From assembly GCA_026261815.1 (NCBI GenBank), contig JAMPIT010000174.1, positions 10,354,001 through 10,418,000 on the forward strand: DNA of 64,000 nt. The letters are read 5' to 3'. Under the pieces are notes generated by a model. The model had not been told where the DNA came from, ran no database searches, and worked only from the letters and a program-made list of their open reading frames with translations. Made by a program: the position numbers and the translations under genes. Positions 52,801 to 64,000 of this stretch are shown piece by piece (the first letter of the stretch is position 1; every line of letters starts with the position of its first letter). This DNA comes from Monarcha castaneiventris obscurior. Its lineage: Eukaryota > Chordata > Aves > Passeriformes > Monarchidae.

Positions 52801-53599
52801 GTCAGATCTATGAGCAAAACTTCTCCATGTTCTTTGTTCTATGTAGATATTCTAGGCAGCCAGCCAGTTCCTCATTCTTTATATTGGGACAGATGAGAGT
52901 GTTCATGGGTCTGTTTTTCATCTCCCAGCTGGTGCACAGTTCCTCAGAGAACAGGGCTGGGCAAGGCTAAAGCAGCCTCTGGGCTCTGCTGCAGAAAGGC
53001 AGATGGCCTTAAGGAGCTCCTGATCCCAGACTCTTTCAAAAATCTTGATGCTTTGGGTAAAAAAGGGCAAACATTTTAAATTTAGGGTGAAGCATTTGTT
53101 CATTCTCTGACATGCCATTCACTCATGTACATATATCAGATCCTTCATCAGATACTAAATTTTTGCACAAAAATTCCTCCTTTGTCTTTTTTTTTTTTAA
53201 TCACCCTGTTACATTACTTTGGGTTTAATGCAAAACCATGAGATCTTGAGTCACTGTAGTATGGATAGAAGTGTTGCAGTTGCAGAGGGAAGCACCCTTC
53301 TATGAAATCAAGCCTGACTAATTTCACTAATTCTCTTGTTCCATTAAAGATTCTCCTCAAAGGGTTATCAGGAAATTGAGATTGTTTCCAGTGGGCTCAT
53401 CACTTGTTAAACATTAGTAACCTCTAAGCCAATAAGTGTTGAGTATATACTGGATTTGCTTCCTTATTCAACATCATCTTTGAATCCCAAATTTCTCGAG
53501 TTTGTAATACCAATAGAAAATAGTTATTTATAAGAGACAGACTTGCAGTTCAGGTTTTGCTTTTCCAAAAATGGTATGTGCGCATTATTAATATGTGAG

Positions 53600-53705
53600 C
53601 TATCTATAGCTATCTATACCTATATCTATATCTCTATATCTACATCTGTATCATCTGTATCTATACATATATACACATATATAAAGAGAGAGATAGATTT
53701 AGATA
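53600..53705. repeat. Degenerate TATC/TATA repeat
   Basis: Interspersed CTATCTATA, TATATCTATA, CATCTGTATC and ATACATATATACACATATAT, then GAGAGAGATAGAT, form an imperfect tetranucleotide/dinucleotide microsatellite of about 105 bp. Confidence 0.8.
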
Positions 53706-56555
53706 TTTTTCTCCTCTAATATTAAATTTCAAATGCCTTTATATCATCCCATCTCCTCACCCTCTCTCAATTTAGAAGATCCTTTGTAATTGCTTCAGTC
53801 AGCTGCTCTGCTTTTTTAGCTCCTACAGATCTAAATACATGGCATTCGTAACAATATATTTATGTATCTAATTTTAAACTTGCTGAGTGAAAATCACTAA
53901 AATTGATTTGGAAATTAATGCTTTTAAAAGATGCAATAGCACAACTTTACTTGCCATCAGCTAGTGCAAGTTTAATAGTGCTGCCCTCAAAAAAGCTATT
54001 AGATCTTACATTTTGCTAAAGCTATTACTGAACTTTCAGTACTAGCCACTGTAAAAGAGGGGATTTGCACTGGGGATTTTTATGTGTGTCTAGACATTGC
54101 CTAATACCACGAAGAGAGTTAAAAATTATAAACATATTGGCATTTCATTTTCATACTTATGAATGAGATGATTTCATACAAGAATGAAACAAAAAGTCTT
54201 GATGTCAGCAGACATATGGAAATGTGTGTTCCTATACCCCACACTTCTCCCTAGGCTAGGATCAGTCTCCTCTGTCAGGATGCTGCACGACATAAATGTG
54301 CTGTTGCCAGATCAGAGCTGCCTCACCAGCTGCAGGGTCACAGCACACACCGTGCTGGTGGTGAAGACAGAGAAGGATGCTTAGAAACTCATTCAGCAGC
54401 AGAGGAAAATCTCTCCTTTTTCTTTGGGGCAGAAGGAGTCAGATGGTGTCAGGAGAGAGAGTCAGGGCTGTGAATAGGTTTTCCTTTCCTTTTTTTCTGA
54501 AATCTTGGGTAACCAATTAATTTGCTGTCCTTCCAATAAGGCTGGATGATTTCTCTGGCAAATTTTTTTGCTGCTGTTGTGTTTTAAGGGATCTAACATC
54601 ATGCACAGCAGGATTTGACCTTGAGAAACAAACCGGATTCATTTCCAGCTGAAATTTTGAAATGAGAGCTCGTCTGATGACTTCATCATTGTCTTCTCCC
54701 CCAAAAATTTACAAGACCCCCAGACTTTAAACTCAATCCAGGATCTCTCCAAGGTCTCCTATATTAAAATGATGATGTCATCAGAGTCTCGGAAAGGATC
54801 TCTCGACTTGACCTGGCCAGCTCTCCATTCGAATTACTTCCCCAGGCAAAACTGCATGCTCCTTGGGTGAATGTCTGTAGGGAAGTCTCAGAAGCATTTA
54901 TGATTTATGTGTTTTATCTATCCAGCTCCAAAAAGACACTCTCTTTATGGCACTTCAGGGAAGCCTGCTTGAAATAAAGCTGGGATTGGGAAAGAGAGAA
55001 GGTGAAGCTCTCTGAGGGTATACAAATAAGTATCACATACATCCTTTATTCCTTTATTTCATATTCTATATTGATCACAAGTATAAATAAAAAGTCAACA
55101 TTATCATTCCACACCAGAAAAAGAAAAAAAACAAAAACACTTTATGAAATAATTCAGGTGTTTTAAGATATAAATAGAAAAATGCTACTAAAGAAGGAAA
55201 GATGCAATTATAAATACTTTGTAAAGATGCAATTATCCATGTTTCTGTTCAACACACAGTATGTCTAAATAATTAAGATAAGTGGCTCAGGAAAAAGAGT
55301 CACTGTTGAAAAGGTAAATGGGAAGCAGTAGCTTCAGGGAGAAGGAGCTGAAGGAGGGAGAAAAACTAGCATGCTGAGCAAGAGTGAAAAACATGCTCCA
55401 ACCAGAAAAAATCACAAGCCACAGGTAGTTTCATTCAGAAACAGGTGATACTATAGTTTCACAGCTCTCTGCTTGTGTTGGACTAACTGGTTCTACAGAG
55501 AACACAATTTCAAAAGAAATAGAAGGTGTATGCCTGAGCTTTACATAGCTGCAAGTTAGAAAAGTGGCCATATATTCTGTGGCTAATAAAAGGATTCAAA
55601 ATCAGGGAAGGAGCCACAGACTCTAATTTCAGCTGCTTGTGAGGTCTTTCAGGGTAACATATGCCAATCAATAATCAGAGAACTGACACAGGCTATGCAT
55701 GAGGCACATATTAATGACAGCAGAGGTGGATATTAACGGATAGTAATTGGTGCAATTTGTGTGCAGTATTATCATTAAAATAAGGAAAATGCAGCATTGA
55801 GACATTTTAAAAGAAAAAAGCAGAATACTTAAGTATTTTCAAAGTACACTTTGTTCAGTCAAAAGCTAAGTGTCCAGAGATCAATTTGCCCTACTTTAGA
55901 GAAGGTTTGTTTCTGGAGTGCATATGCTGTGTGTGCATATTCTCTCTCTGTTCTCTATAAATTAGTAGGGCTGTCTCCCAACTCATTTGCTATAGAAGAG
56001 TTAATTGGTAGAAAAAATGCCCTACATTTTATAAAAAACTTTTTAATGACATTTAATAACTGTTTTCTTCACCCTGTTCCAGTCAGATAAACGTGAATGC
56101 AGTATAGAGAAAAGGTTATCATGTGTAGAACTTATATTTAATTTGCATATTGCAAATGTTCCATTCATGGAGCTCTTTACAGGTGTGCATGTTGCTATCT
56201 CATTTGAGTACCTTGCTGGCACCTACATCTAATTCTGTATTTTTTTAAAGGCAGTCCTACTGAGAGGACCTGACACAGCATAAATTAGATAATTATATGT
56301 TACCATAATAAAGATGTATTCTCAACTCCTGTTACGTTTCAGCTGCAGCTTAGAGCCTAAAGATTATTGCAGAAAGGACAGGAGAGTGAGACTGCTTGAT
56401 TTGTGCTGTTTTTACAGTTGAAATATCACCTCTTGCATGATACAGACTGCAGAATCTTTCCCTGCAAGTTCTATGCCAAACTCATATGTATTTTCTGTAT
56501 CTTTTTGAAACTTATCCAGTCTCAAATTATTGTTGCAAATGAAAAATATTGCTAT

Positions 56556-56612
56556 AGAGTCATAGGATCATAGAATATTTTAAACTGGAAAGGACCAATA
56601 AGGGTCATGGAA
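56556..56612 (-). mobile_element. CR1 3'-end fragment, minus strand (very short)
   Basis: AGAGTCATAGGATCATAGAA followed by a TTTTAAACTGGAAAGGACC-like segment and AATAAGGGTCATGGAATT is the complement of a CR1 tail and the last few dozen bases. Only about 57 bp remain. It is decayed but recognisable from the tail. Confidence 0.8.
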
Positions 56613-58499
56613 TTAAAAAAAGAAACATGACTCCAGGCTTTTTTGCTGCACACATGGAAGTAGGATAATTGCATAGTGCTGTTTAAAAATGCTGTTCAGT
56701 GAGTTGATACCACAGTCTGGATTGTAACTCATGGATGAGGCAAGGAAAGTAACAAGGCAGCTGTCTAGATTTCTGATATTTCTCTCCTCATTCATGTGAC
56801 ATAATGGCTCATTCCGCAGAGGCACAGATCTACATCCACAACTTTCATAGCTGTTTCCTGACATTTAACATTAGGTCAGTGAAGGCACTAAGTGTTCCAA
56901 AAAAGAGTCAAACAGCCACAGATTCTTACACAAGAGGTACAATTGCCACAGTTAAAAATAAATAAATAAATAGTTAATTCTGATCAGATTTACAGTTAAC
57001 CTTGTTTCTAGGTATAGCTTTACGTTACCATTTACTTCCAAATAGCCAAGAAACACAAATTTTATGGCCAATAAAAAGGCATTGGTAAGACTGTCTCTTG
57101 TAGTTCTCTGCTTCTGGAAAAGGGATATAAAGCTGAAACAGAAAAGCACAAATGTAATACCTTGTTAACAAAAATTATTGATTCTGCCTTTTCCTACATT
57201 TGCCATGTACTTCTGCAGAGGTATTAAAAATGGTGAAAGTGGCCCTGTATATAGTCTTTTAAACAGAAACCTATATGTACACATGCTCATAAATATCTCA
57301 TTTTAAAAAGCAAGTGTGGTAGCATTCTGAATGAGTGAGGAACAATGTCTGGAATAGAATTAATGTTTGTGGTGCCATTATTAAAATATATAACAGAAAA
57401 AATCAGAAATGTATTTCCCTGCCTTTGAATTTGAATCTTTTTTTTACTACCTCTCCCCACTATTAGGGACAAAAACCAAATGACCCTGTAAAATAAAATG
57501 ATGGAAACAAAAGACATTTAAATTATACTATTAAACTGTGGAGAGTTTTCAAGACCTCATATGCCTGCCCTTTCTGATGAACTTCTCATAGCACTTGTTG
57601 AGTTTTGGTGTCTGATCCATTGTTTGCTGTCCTGTGGTTTATTTGCCTGGACTGCCTATAATGAAGGAAAAAAAAAAAAAAGAAAAACCGGTCTAGATAT
57701 TGAAACATTATGGCATTTGAATCAATTAATTGCCTTTTTATGTTCTTTGCTACCAAACTCTTTGTTTATGAGAGAGCAAAAATGATAATGTTGGCTTATG
57801 GGATTAAAATGCAGTTAAACTAACAAGCATATGAATTTCTATATACAAGCAATAAGAAAGATACCTTTTGCTTTACACTGATTAGTGCATGCAAAACACA
57901 CTTTAAACAGACTTACTGTGAAATTTGTCATATCAGCAGTGGCAGCTGGGCAATTTGCTTCTAAGGAGACATGATTAAAAGAAATCTCTTGGGAAATTGC
58001 AGAAGCCACAAATTTCTGTTAATTCATCTGCAGACCATTCTGTGGGAGATAAAGGATGGGAGCTGCTACCAAAAAAACTTCTATCGGTGCTGCCACATGA
58101 ATACTCATTGCTGATGAGAGTATCTCATTGTCTGCATGAATTAGGTCCATATTATTCCTTTTTGCAAATATATATGAACAAGGAAACATGAGAATTATGG
58201 TGTCAGCCTAGAAGGACTCTTCACCTAACCCAGTATTCAGCCTCTAGCAGTGGATGCAAACTGAAACCAACCAAGATAACAGTAAGAACAAGGAAACACT
58301 ACATAGAAACTTCTCCAATACTTCCAGCCCCTACTTATTTTCATCTCAGTGAGTTTTCTAATACACATGAAGTTTAGTTATTCTCTGTGATTTTTTTTCA
58401 TGAACTTTCCAAGTAATTCTGTAAATTTTTGGCATGCACACCATCTTTTAGAGAGGAGTTCTACAAATCCACTCTCCTCTGCACGAAGTATCACCTTTT
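56613..58499. other. Unannotated noncoding stretch
   Basis: This stretch of about 1.9 kb is AT-rich with no recognised exon or repeat other than short A runs (for example around 57668). Open frames of up to 83 codons are unremarkable. Confidence 0.65.
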
Positions 58500-58692
58500 T
58501 TGTTTTACACTCGATCTCTCTGTACTTCACCTGTACTACCTTGTTATCCTGAAAGAAAATGAACCATCTGTCCCTAATTTCCTTTTTCCTGACAGTCGTG
58601 GTTGTGTAGACTTCCGCTGTACCTTGCAAGCTATCAGTTTTTGAGACGAAAATGGTCTTAGAATACTTATAGGAAACCATTTCACTCTCCTG

Positions 58693-59055
58693 AACAGCCT
58701 TGTTGCCTTTCTCTGCACCTTTCCCAGTTTTATTAATATAACTTTGGAGATATGGAGATCAGATATAGTTTCCAAGATAAATGTATCCAGTGTTTTCTGC
58801 TTTGTTCTCAAGTTCCTTTTCAGTAATTCTTAATCGCTTCTTCTTTTGACTTTTTTTTTTTTTGACTGAGCTTTGAACTTCTGTTTTTATGACTCTGTCA
58901 TAACCCCAACTTCTTACAACTAGTGTTGCAATGATCAACTCGGAGCCCATCCTCTTATATATGATGTTGGATTTCTTTTTCCTTGAGGGCATTGTTTTAT
59001 GTTTATCCATTTTGAATTCCTTCTCCCATTTTATTACTTTACAGCTCAGTCTCAT
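58693..59055 (-). pseudogene. CR1/L3-like ORF2 RT remnant (C-terminal third)
   Basis: This is the best-preserved coding part of the fossil at 58500-59785. A minus-strand frame read from 59055 to about 58770 contains KWEKEFKMDKHKTMPS, YKRMGSELI, and KELENKAEN. A second overlapping frame continues with LHISKVILIKLGKVQRKAT. Together these follow the order of the C-terminal region of CR1 ORF2, so a frameshift of one or two bases falls near 58780-58800. It is non-functional: the frame is broken and the upstream active-site box is lost. Confidence 0.85.
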
Positions 59056-59163
59056 AAAGTCCTCTTATAAGGCTTTACAGCCACTGCACATCTCTATTTA
59101 GGTGATTAATTTAACAGCCTTTGCAAATTTTCTTACCTTACTGATCCCCCTGGTTCAGTTCTG

Positions 59164-59217
59164 TGTAAGATAAACCTGCAGATCTCGGTATGTAAGATAA
59201 ACCTGCAGATCTCAGTA
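59164..59217. repeat. 27-bp tandem duplication inside the CR1 fossil
   Basis: Two adjacent 27-base units begin TGTAAGATAAACCTGCAGAT and end TCTCGGTA and TCTCAGTA respectively, a single mismatch. The near-identity within a highly diverged element shows the duplication is much younger than the insertion. Confidence 0.95.
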
Positions 59218-59785
59218 CAGCTCCCTGCAGGACTGCACCAATGTCCCTCTCTTGCAAGGTCTGGCCGTGTATTTCAGCCTTAAGTTTACTATCCTTTTAG
59301 CAAATGATTTATTATGCAAAGACATTCTTTTGGTGCTTTGCTCCTCTTTTCCTTAGATGCAAATTCTGAGAGGCTTTGCCAAGAGCCTTTGGAAATCCAA
59401 GCAAAACTCTATCAGCAACATACCTTTGTTCCCATAGTTTATTGGCTCTTTTAAAGTATTCTATTAGGTTTTGAAGACACTAAATCTTTTTTGTAAAAGC
59501 ACTACTGACACTCTTTAAACAGACTATTTATAAAGGTATCCATAGATTATTTTCTTATTACAGTTTCTAGTAATTTGCTAAGACCAAGTATCAGACTTGG
59601 AGGACTGTATCCTTCGGAACTGCCTGGAGGCTTTCTAGAAGTTTTTGCCACTTCCTGTCATCATATATCACAGCAAGTTTTACAAGGGATTTCACATTAC
59701 TATTAGCATTTCAACTATCTCATTTTTTAGAGTGCCCATAGAAATTGAGTAATTGCTAAGCTCTGTTTCTGGAATTTCCTTCTTG

Positions 59786-62700
59786 ATTTTGTTTATACAC
59801 CCCATTCTCTGTGGTCCATTAATTTTTAGGCAGATGTTCTGAGTAATCCCTCGCAATGAAAAGTTCTGGTTTAACTAGTTCTCTCCACGGTGATCCCCAG
59901 TTGTTTTCCTTCTGTGATGGGCTGCATAGAATCTATTGCTGGCTTCCTCATTTTGATAAATTTAAAAAAGTAAATTATTACTGGTATTCAGTTTTATATT
60001 TTTGCCACTTTTCTGTCAATCTCTTGTTTGTACTATGTTATGGAGTTTCCACTGATGGTCAGGTAGATATAAATTTCAACATTATCCCTATCTTAGACAA
60101 ACAGTTGACCTATTTAGTTATTTTTTCTTCTAATGATATTTTTTTCCTAAACAAGGATTTTTTGCCTAAATTTAATATTTTATTTTAATTTTTCACTTAT
60201 AAAATTATTATATTCATAAAATCAGTGGCATATTGAATATGAAGGGGCTTATGAGTCTGCTGTACCACATTTTGTATATTTTTTTCTCCACTCAAAATGA
60301 ATACGTACATGCATTTTTAACCTATAAGAGATGGCAGGCAAAAAGCAAATGATGAGCATCTTCACTGGCATAAATCAACTTTATTCTGTTCAAGGAAAGG
60401 TCCATCTCTTCCAGTATCTTATGTTTAATGGTGACACTATCGGTGTTCGTGGAAAGCATAAAAGAACAGTGAAAGCATAGGCTGACATTTGCCATGGCCA
60501 CAGAGCCTCTGAGAGCTGTTGTTTTGGTCACTTCCTCATAGGAAATTTGCCCCATGTTTTATAGTCCCCAGAGCCCTTGTTCCTCCACGAGTCTGTCTAA
60601 TACCTCCTGGAATTGATATACTTTCAAACTTCACAATATCCCAAGGCAGTTAGTTCTTTGATTTATTTCCTTATTAAGAGTGCCTTTTAAAAGAGATACT
60701 ATGGCATCTGATTAAAAATTTTACTCTTTTTACCTTCTACCATGTTTTTAGGAAAAGGGGATAAATCCTACTGGTTCAATATATGATTACTTGAAAAAGA
60801 GCATAGCACTGACTTTCCTATTAGAAAAGGTTGTCTTTCAATTAAGATTAACCACAGCTATCATTATAAACATTCAACAAGTAGTCATGAATAAAAATGT
60901 GTGCCTTTTTTGATTGTTTTTAAATTCCACTGACATCCCCTCAAATTACCTAAAGTTTAGGCAGCAATCTGGAAGAACTCTGTCTTTAGCTGAAAGAGAA
61001 AGAAAACTCATCTGACTGAAAAAAATTGTCCCTATTTTGGAAGAAGCTGTTGGAACCAGCTGTTAGGATCATTACAGCCCAAAGTGCATCTGCCACCCAT
61101 GAATATTTTAAATACACTGAAGAGTTTTGGGTTTTAAACACATTTCTTATTTCCTTTAGTCCTTGAAGCATTTCACATACATGAAGATGGCACAATAAAT
61201 CATGCTCAAATTATCTAGAACTTGCTTCAATTAAAAGTTATGAATTTATATTACATTTTATAGGGAAAATAAATTTTAAAAAATAGAATCACTTTTTGAA
61301 TGTAACATTTACCACTGTACATAACATTCTTTTGTCATAATGATGGAAGTATATAATGTTTAACATTTCTGCAGTGTAATTCTCCCTCACTAAGTTCTTT
61401 GGAACACTTACAATTTTTTATCTTCAGATAAACAAGCCTAATTCCTAATGAAGCTAAGAACCACACTTATTATTGGCTGAATTACAAGCAAAAAATTTTG
61501 TCTGATAAATGCAGCTTTTATTCTGACCATGAGTTTCTCTCAAACAATTCTTTTAAACTTGCAGCTGACACGAAAACCCAAATACTGATTATGTGAAGGT
61601 TTATTTGTAAAAGTTTTATTACTTTCAGCCTCAGCTATCCTCTTTGATTTCTCTTCAAACATCATTTGCATTTGAAAATTAAAGAGTTTAGGGGTCATTT
61701 GGCCCTCAGGTCCCATATTTACATTGTGCGTGTCCATACTGCTACACTCTTTTCCTCTGCTAGACAGAGCACTCTCATATGTGCTGTCTTTTGGGGGAAG
61801 TCCTGTTCTCAGCACTGTCTGTGAGGATAATAGTTGGTACAAGCCAAAACTGTGCCACAGGGCATGTTCACCAGAATGCAGCGCCCTGTTCCAGTGTTTG
61901 AACCTAGACTCCTGCATGGTCACTTTATTAGTGTAAATGCAACCCTCAAATCATTAATGATATATCAAAAGAGTTTTGTTTTTCAGAGACAAATTGTTGT
62001 TTTCTAACTATTTATTTGGACTGCTACAGTTCAGTATTTGGCTTGACATCAGCAAAGGACAAGCCAAGCCACATGGTATTGCTTATTCTCCTTGATGGGC
62101 CTTTTTTTGAACAAACAGTAATGAATAGAAGAGATAGCTAGGGAAAAAAAAAAAAAAAAAGAAAAAAGGAGTCAGTGACTGCTTCAGTTCTCCCTTGACC
62201 AAAACAGAAACACTTAAAAATCTTTTAACCTAGTCTATTTAAATAAAAATCATCAGTGTCAGTTCTTCATAGCAATTTACCTCTTCACACAAATATTATG
62301 CTTCCAGTATAAAAAAACCACAAATCACTTTTCCTTATATCAAAAGGTAGAAAGAGCTCTTTATGAAAATGTTCATGAACATTATATAAAAGAACAAACA
62401 GCAATGACAGTGTTCAGCTTCTGAAGATCTGAGGATTTTTGAAGATTGTTTTGTAGCTTATATATCCAAACCTAACTTTAGGAAGTCCAGAGTAGTACGA
62501 ATCAAGTGGGAGGTAAAGGTCTTCAAAATTTCTGTGCCTACATTTGCCCACTGATGCTCATATTAAGGTACTGATTGCTTTTAAAGGAGTGTAGCACTGT
62601 ACTCAACGCAAAAGAACAACCACACAGAAACAGCACTGGGCTTTTCCTGTTACGATGTTATGACCACTCTGATGCGATGCATTGTCTTCCTACATCCAAC

Positions 62701-63739
62701 AGGCACCAATGTACACAGGGCTAAAGCCTGTTGTCAGATCCAGTTTTCAGCAAAAGTGGAACTTTTATGTTTGCTTCTAAAGAGGAGCTGAAATGATGCT
62801 GCTATTGCAGGTCCTGGGTAGCACAATGCAAGCAGGACATAGTTGTTTAGGAGAATAAAAAGAGGTGGGAGGCTACGCTAACTGGCTAACAACAGACTTC
62901 ATGGTGGCTTTAATTGCAATGCAGACAAATAATGAAGAGGAAACGTTAAGGTCAAGATTCACCATGCAAAGAAAAATGCCTAAATTTAAAGCCAATGTTA
63001 GAGTGTATTTGCATGCAAATTAGACATCTCTGGTCCTATTAGAGATAGTTGAGATGTCCATGGGGACAACTCAGTTGCCAGCATACAGATGTTTACTGCC
63101 AGCAGAGATACTCCAAGCCTGGCTTGTGGTGCCTGGTCTGGTGCTGCAGAGGCCAGGGCTGCTGTAGGGTTCCTGTGTGCCCTTCCTGTACAGCTGGTGT
63201 GGGTGGTGAGAATGAGCAAAATGTCACTGCCTGCCCAGGCCCAGGCAAGAGAGCCAGCTCTTTGTCAATACAGTCAGCCAGGTCTGGAGACCCCAGCCAC
63301 TGAGGTGCTGGAGCATTTGCAGCAGAGCAGTGCTCTGGCCTCCATGGTGGGCAGATGTAGCCCAACCAGCTCACGTTTTAATAAGGACATCTTCGTGTGC
63401 CTGAGTCTGGACCTGAACCTGACCTGGAAGACCTTTCTCAGGTGTCCATACACACTGATACTCTCTGCTCTTTGAGAGCTTTGGGCTTCCACATAAAGTA
63501 GTCTGTGGGAAACTTCTGGCTAGCTGGTGCAACACTCAAAGTTCAAACAAGAAACCATGGGGCAATGTGATCAATAACCTGAACCTCAACTTTCTGCAAA
63601 TTAAGAAAGATGTTGGAGAAACAGTGTGTTGCATTAATTCTTTGGCAGGTCATGATATAACTCTGTTATCCCCTTGGCAATGTATTTTTCTCCTTGGACC
63701 CCATGTTTTTTTCCTAATCTCTATTTCTTCTCTTTGCAG
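59786..63739. other. Unannotated stretch, possible intron or flank of the edge exon
   Basis: No recognised repeat apart from A17 at 62144-62160. A 127-codon minus-strand open frame (61540-61923) and a GC-richer patch with overlapping frames on both strands (63049-63475) carry no recognised domain. If the exon at 63740 is real, the right end of this stretch is intron. Confidence 0.6.
62144..62160. repeat. A17 run
   Basis: Seventeen A bases are followed by GAAAAAAGG. It is a homopolymer with no element body recognised. Confidence 0.8.
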
Positions 63740-64000
63740 GATCTACAGATTTCCTCATGTCCCAGACCCAGTCCCACAAGTCTCTCTCAGAGCCTAATTG
63801 AGTTCCTTCAAAATGAGATTCATAAGAATTTTCTTTGTGGAAGTGGTACACCTTGTGCAGTGGATGGCCAACTGCACTACTTTAACGATGTGTTTCAAAC
63901 CTTCTTCGCATCACAGGAACCCAGGGACATATCCTTCTCCTCCTCTACTTCAGTCCTAAAGAAAAATTTCAAATGGCAGTTTCTGCTGTCAAGATTAATG
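63740..64000 (+). CDS. Candidate protein-coding exon, unidentified, runs off the window
   Basis: An excellent splice-acceptor context precedes this segment: a pyrimidine-rich tract (TTTTTTTCCTAATCTC, then TATTTCTTCTCTTTG) ends in CAG at 63737-63739, with a plausible branch point CTAAT about 24 bases upstream. From 63740, reading from the first base, 87 codons are open to the window end. The translation begins DLQISSCPRPSP and includes SLIEFLQNEIHKNFLCGSG, DGQLHYFNDVFQTFFA and KKNFKWQFLLSRLM. The mixed hydrophobic/charged composition looks protein-like and not low-complexity. I do not recognise the family. There is no ATG near the start, so it would be an internal or terminal exon, and no donor is visible because the frame continues past 64000. 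For random sequence an 87-codon open frame has a chance of roughly 1-2% in a given frame, so chance is not excluded. Confidence 0.4.

Larger units (their letters stand above)
46527..56555. other. Unannotated noncoding stretch
   Basis: No exon or transposon was recognised in about 10 kb. It includes the 129-codon open frame 47119-47508 with an acceptor-like site (a lead only), a 16-bp tandem repeat (49795-49826), a TATC-type repeat (53600-53705) and a possible conserved block (54590-54990). Other open frames look like chance. Confidence 0.6.
58500..59785 (-). mobile_element. Ancient CR1/L3-like LINE fossil with degraded reverse transcriptase
   Basis: A strongly diverged CR1-clade LINE lies on the minus strand, recognised at protein level rather than by nucleotide identity. 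Right to left on the minus strand, decayed RT landmarks appear in the expected order: a motif-A-like CLDFQRLLAKP (59371-59410, compared with the usual DFxKAFD), a box reading KFAKAVKL where CR1 has FADDTKL (59105-59141), WEKEFKMDKHKTM (about 58990-59030), GSEL (about 58938-58950), ENKAEN, and KVQRKATRLF (58693-58724). Several are in different frames. Both catalytic Asp residues of the FADD box are replaced. The sequence is far more diverged than the CR1 copies elsewhere in the window and resembles L3-type CR1. The left end (3' side) and right end are approximate; similarity to RT-encoding sequence seems to continue to about 59750. Confidence 0.85.

Noticed and set aside
58378..58680. 100-codon minus-strand open frame treated as a gene
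   Set aside because: It lies at or beyond the 3' side of the CR1/L3-like fossil and matches no RT motif. It is best read as 3'UTR or chance.
63049..63475. Overlapping open frames on both strands in a GC-richer patch, considered as exons upstream of 63740
   Set aside because: Frames are open on both strands at once, as expected from locally higher GC. No good acceptor or donor pair delimits them and no domain is recognised.
1..64000. Search for CRISPR arrays, tRNA or rRNA genes, operons and prophage or endogenous retroviral LTRs
   Set aside because: No regularly spaced repeats, cloverleaf-type sequences, ribosomal RNA segments or paired LTRs were recognised by eye. Divergent solo LTRs or weak tRNA-derived SINEs could still be missed without a search.

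Overview
This window looks like AT-rich, gene-poor nuclear DNA from a bird. The main evidence is the interspersed repeats. At least nine copies of CR1-type LINE retrotransposons can be read directly, several ending in the avian CR1 tail (ATTCTATG-type repeats). No mammalian Alu, B1 or L1 sequence was recognised. Recognisable repeats occupy only a few percent of the window, which fits a bird better than a turtle or crocodile. There is no bacterial gene organisation, operon, CRISPR array or prophage. I cannot name the species.

Layout. 1-3952 is unannotated AT-rich DNA with one perfect short palindrome. 3953-5098 is a minus-strand CR1 that keeps a recognisable reverse-transcriptase (RT) C-terminal half. 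11905-12400 holds two CR1 3' ends facing away from each other as an inverted pair, then another CR1 fragment inside a TG/TA-rich simple repeat. 20338-20667, 31604-31821 and 42175-42430 are plus-strand CR1 3' ends. 46436-46526 and 56556-56612 are short minus-strand CR1 ends. 58500-59785 is a much older, L3-like CR1 fossil whose RT active site has been lost. Between these are simple repeats: a perfect (GGAA)23 array, a C19 run, poly-A runs, a pyrimidine tract and a TATC-type repeat.

Coding content. No gene is confidently identified. The best protein-coding candidate is at the right edge, 63740 to beyond 64000 on the plus strand: a strong splice-acceptor sequence followed by 87 open codons running off the window. 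If real, the window is mostly intron or 5' flank of a plus-strand gene lying further right. Other open frames of 100-153 codons (10639, 29126, 30968, 47119, and 61923 on the minus strand) are unrecognised. Several begin at non-ATG codons and are probably chance, but the better ones are listed as leads.

No previously undescribed biological system could be demonstrated here. The most useful leads are the edge exon, the degraded CR1 RT fossil, the CR1 inverted pair, and a few candidate regulatory patches (CpG cluster with E-box, palindromic CRE, possible conserved noncoding block).
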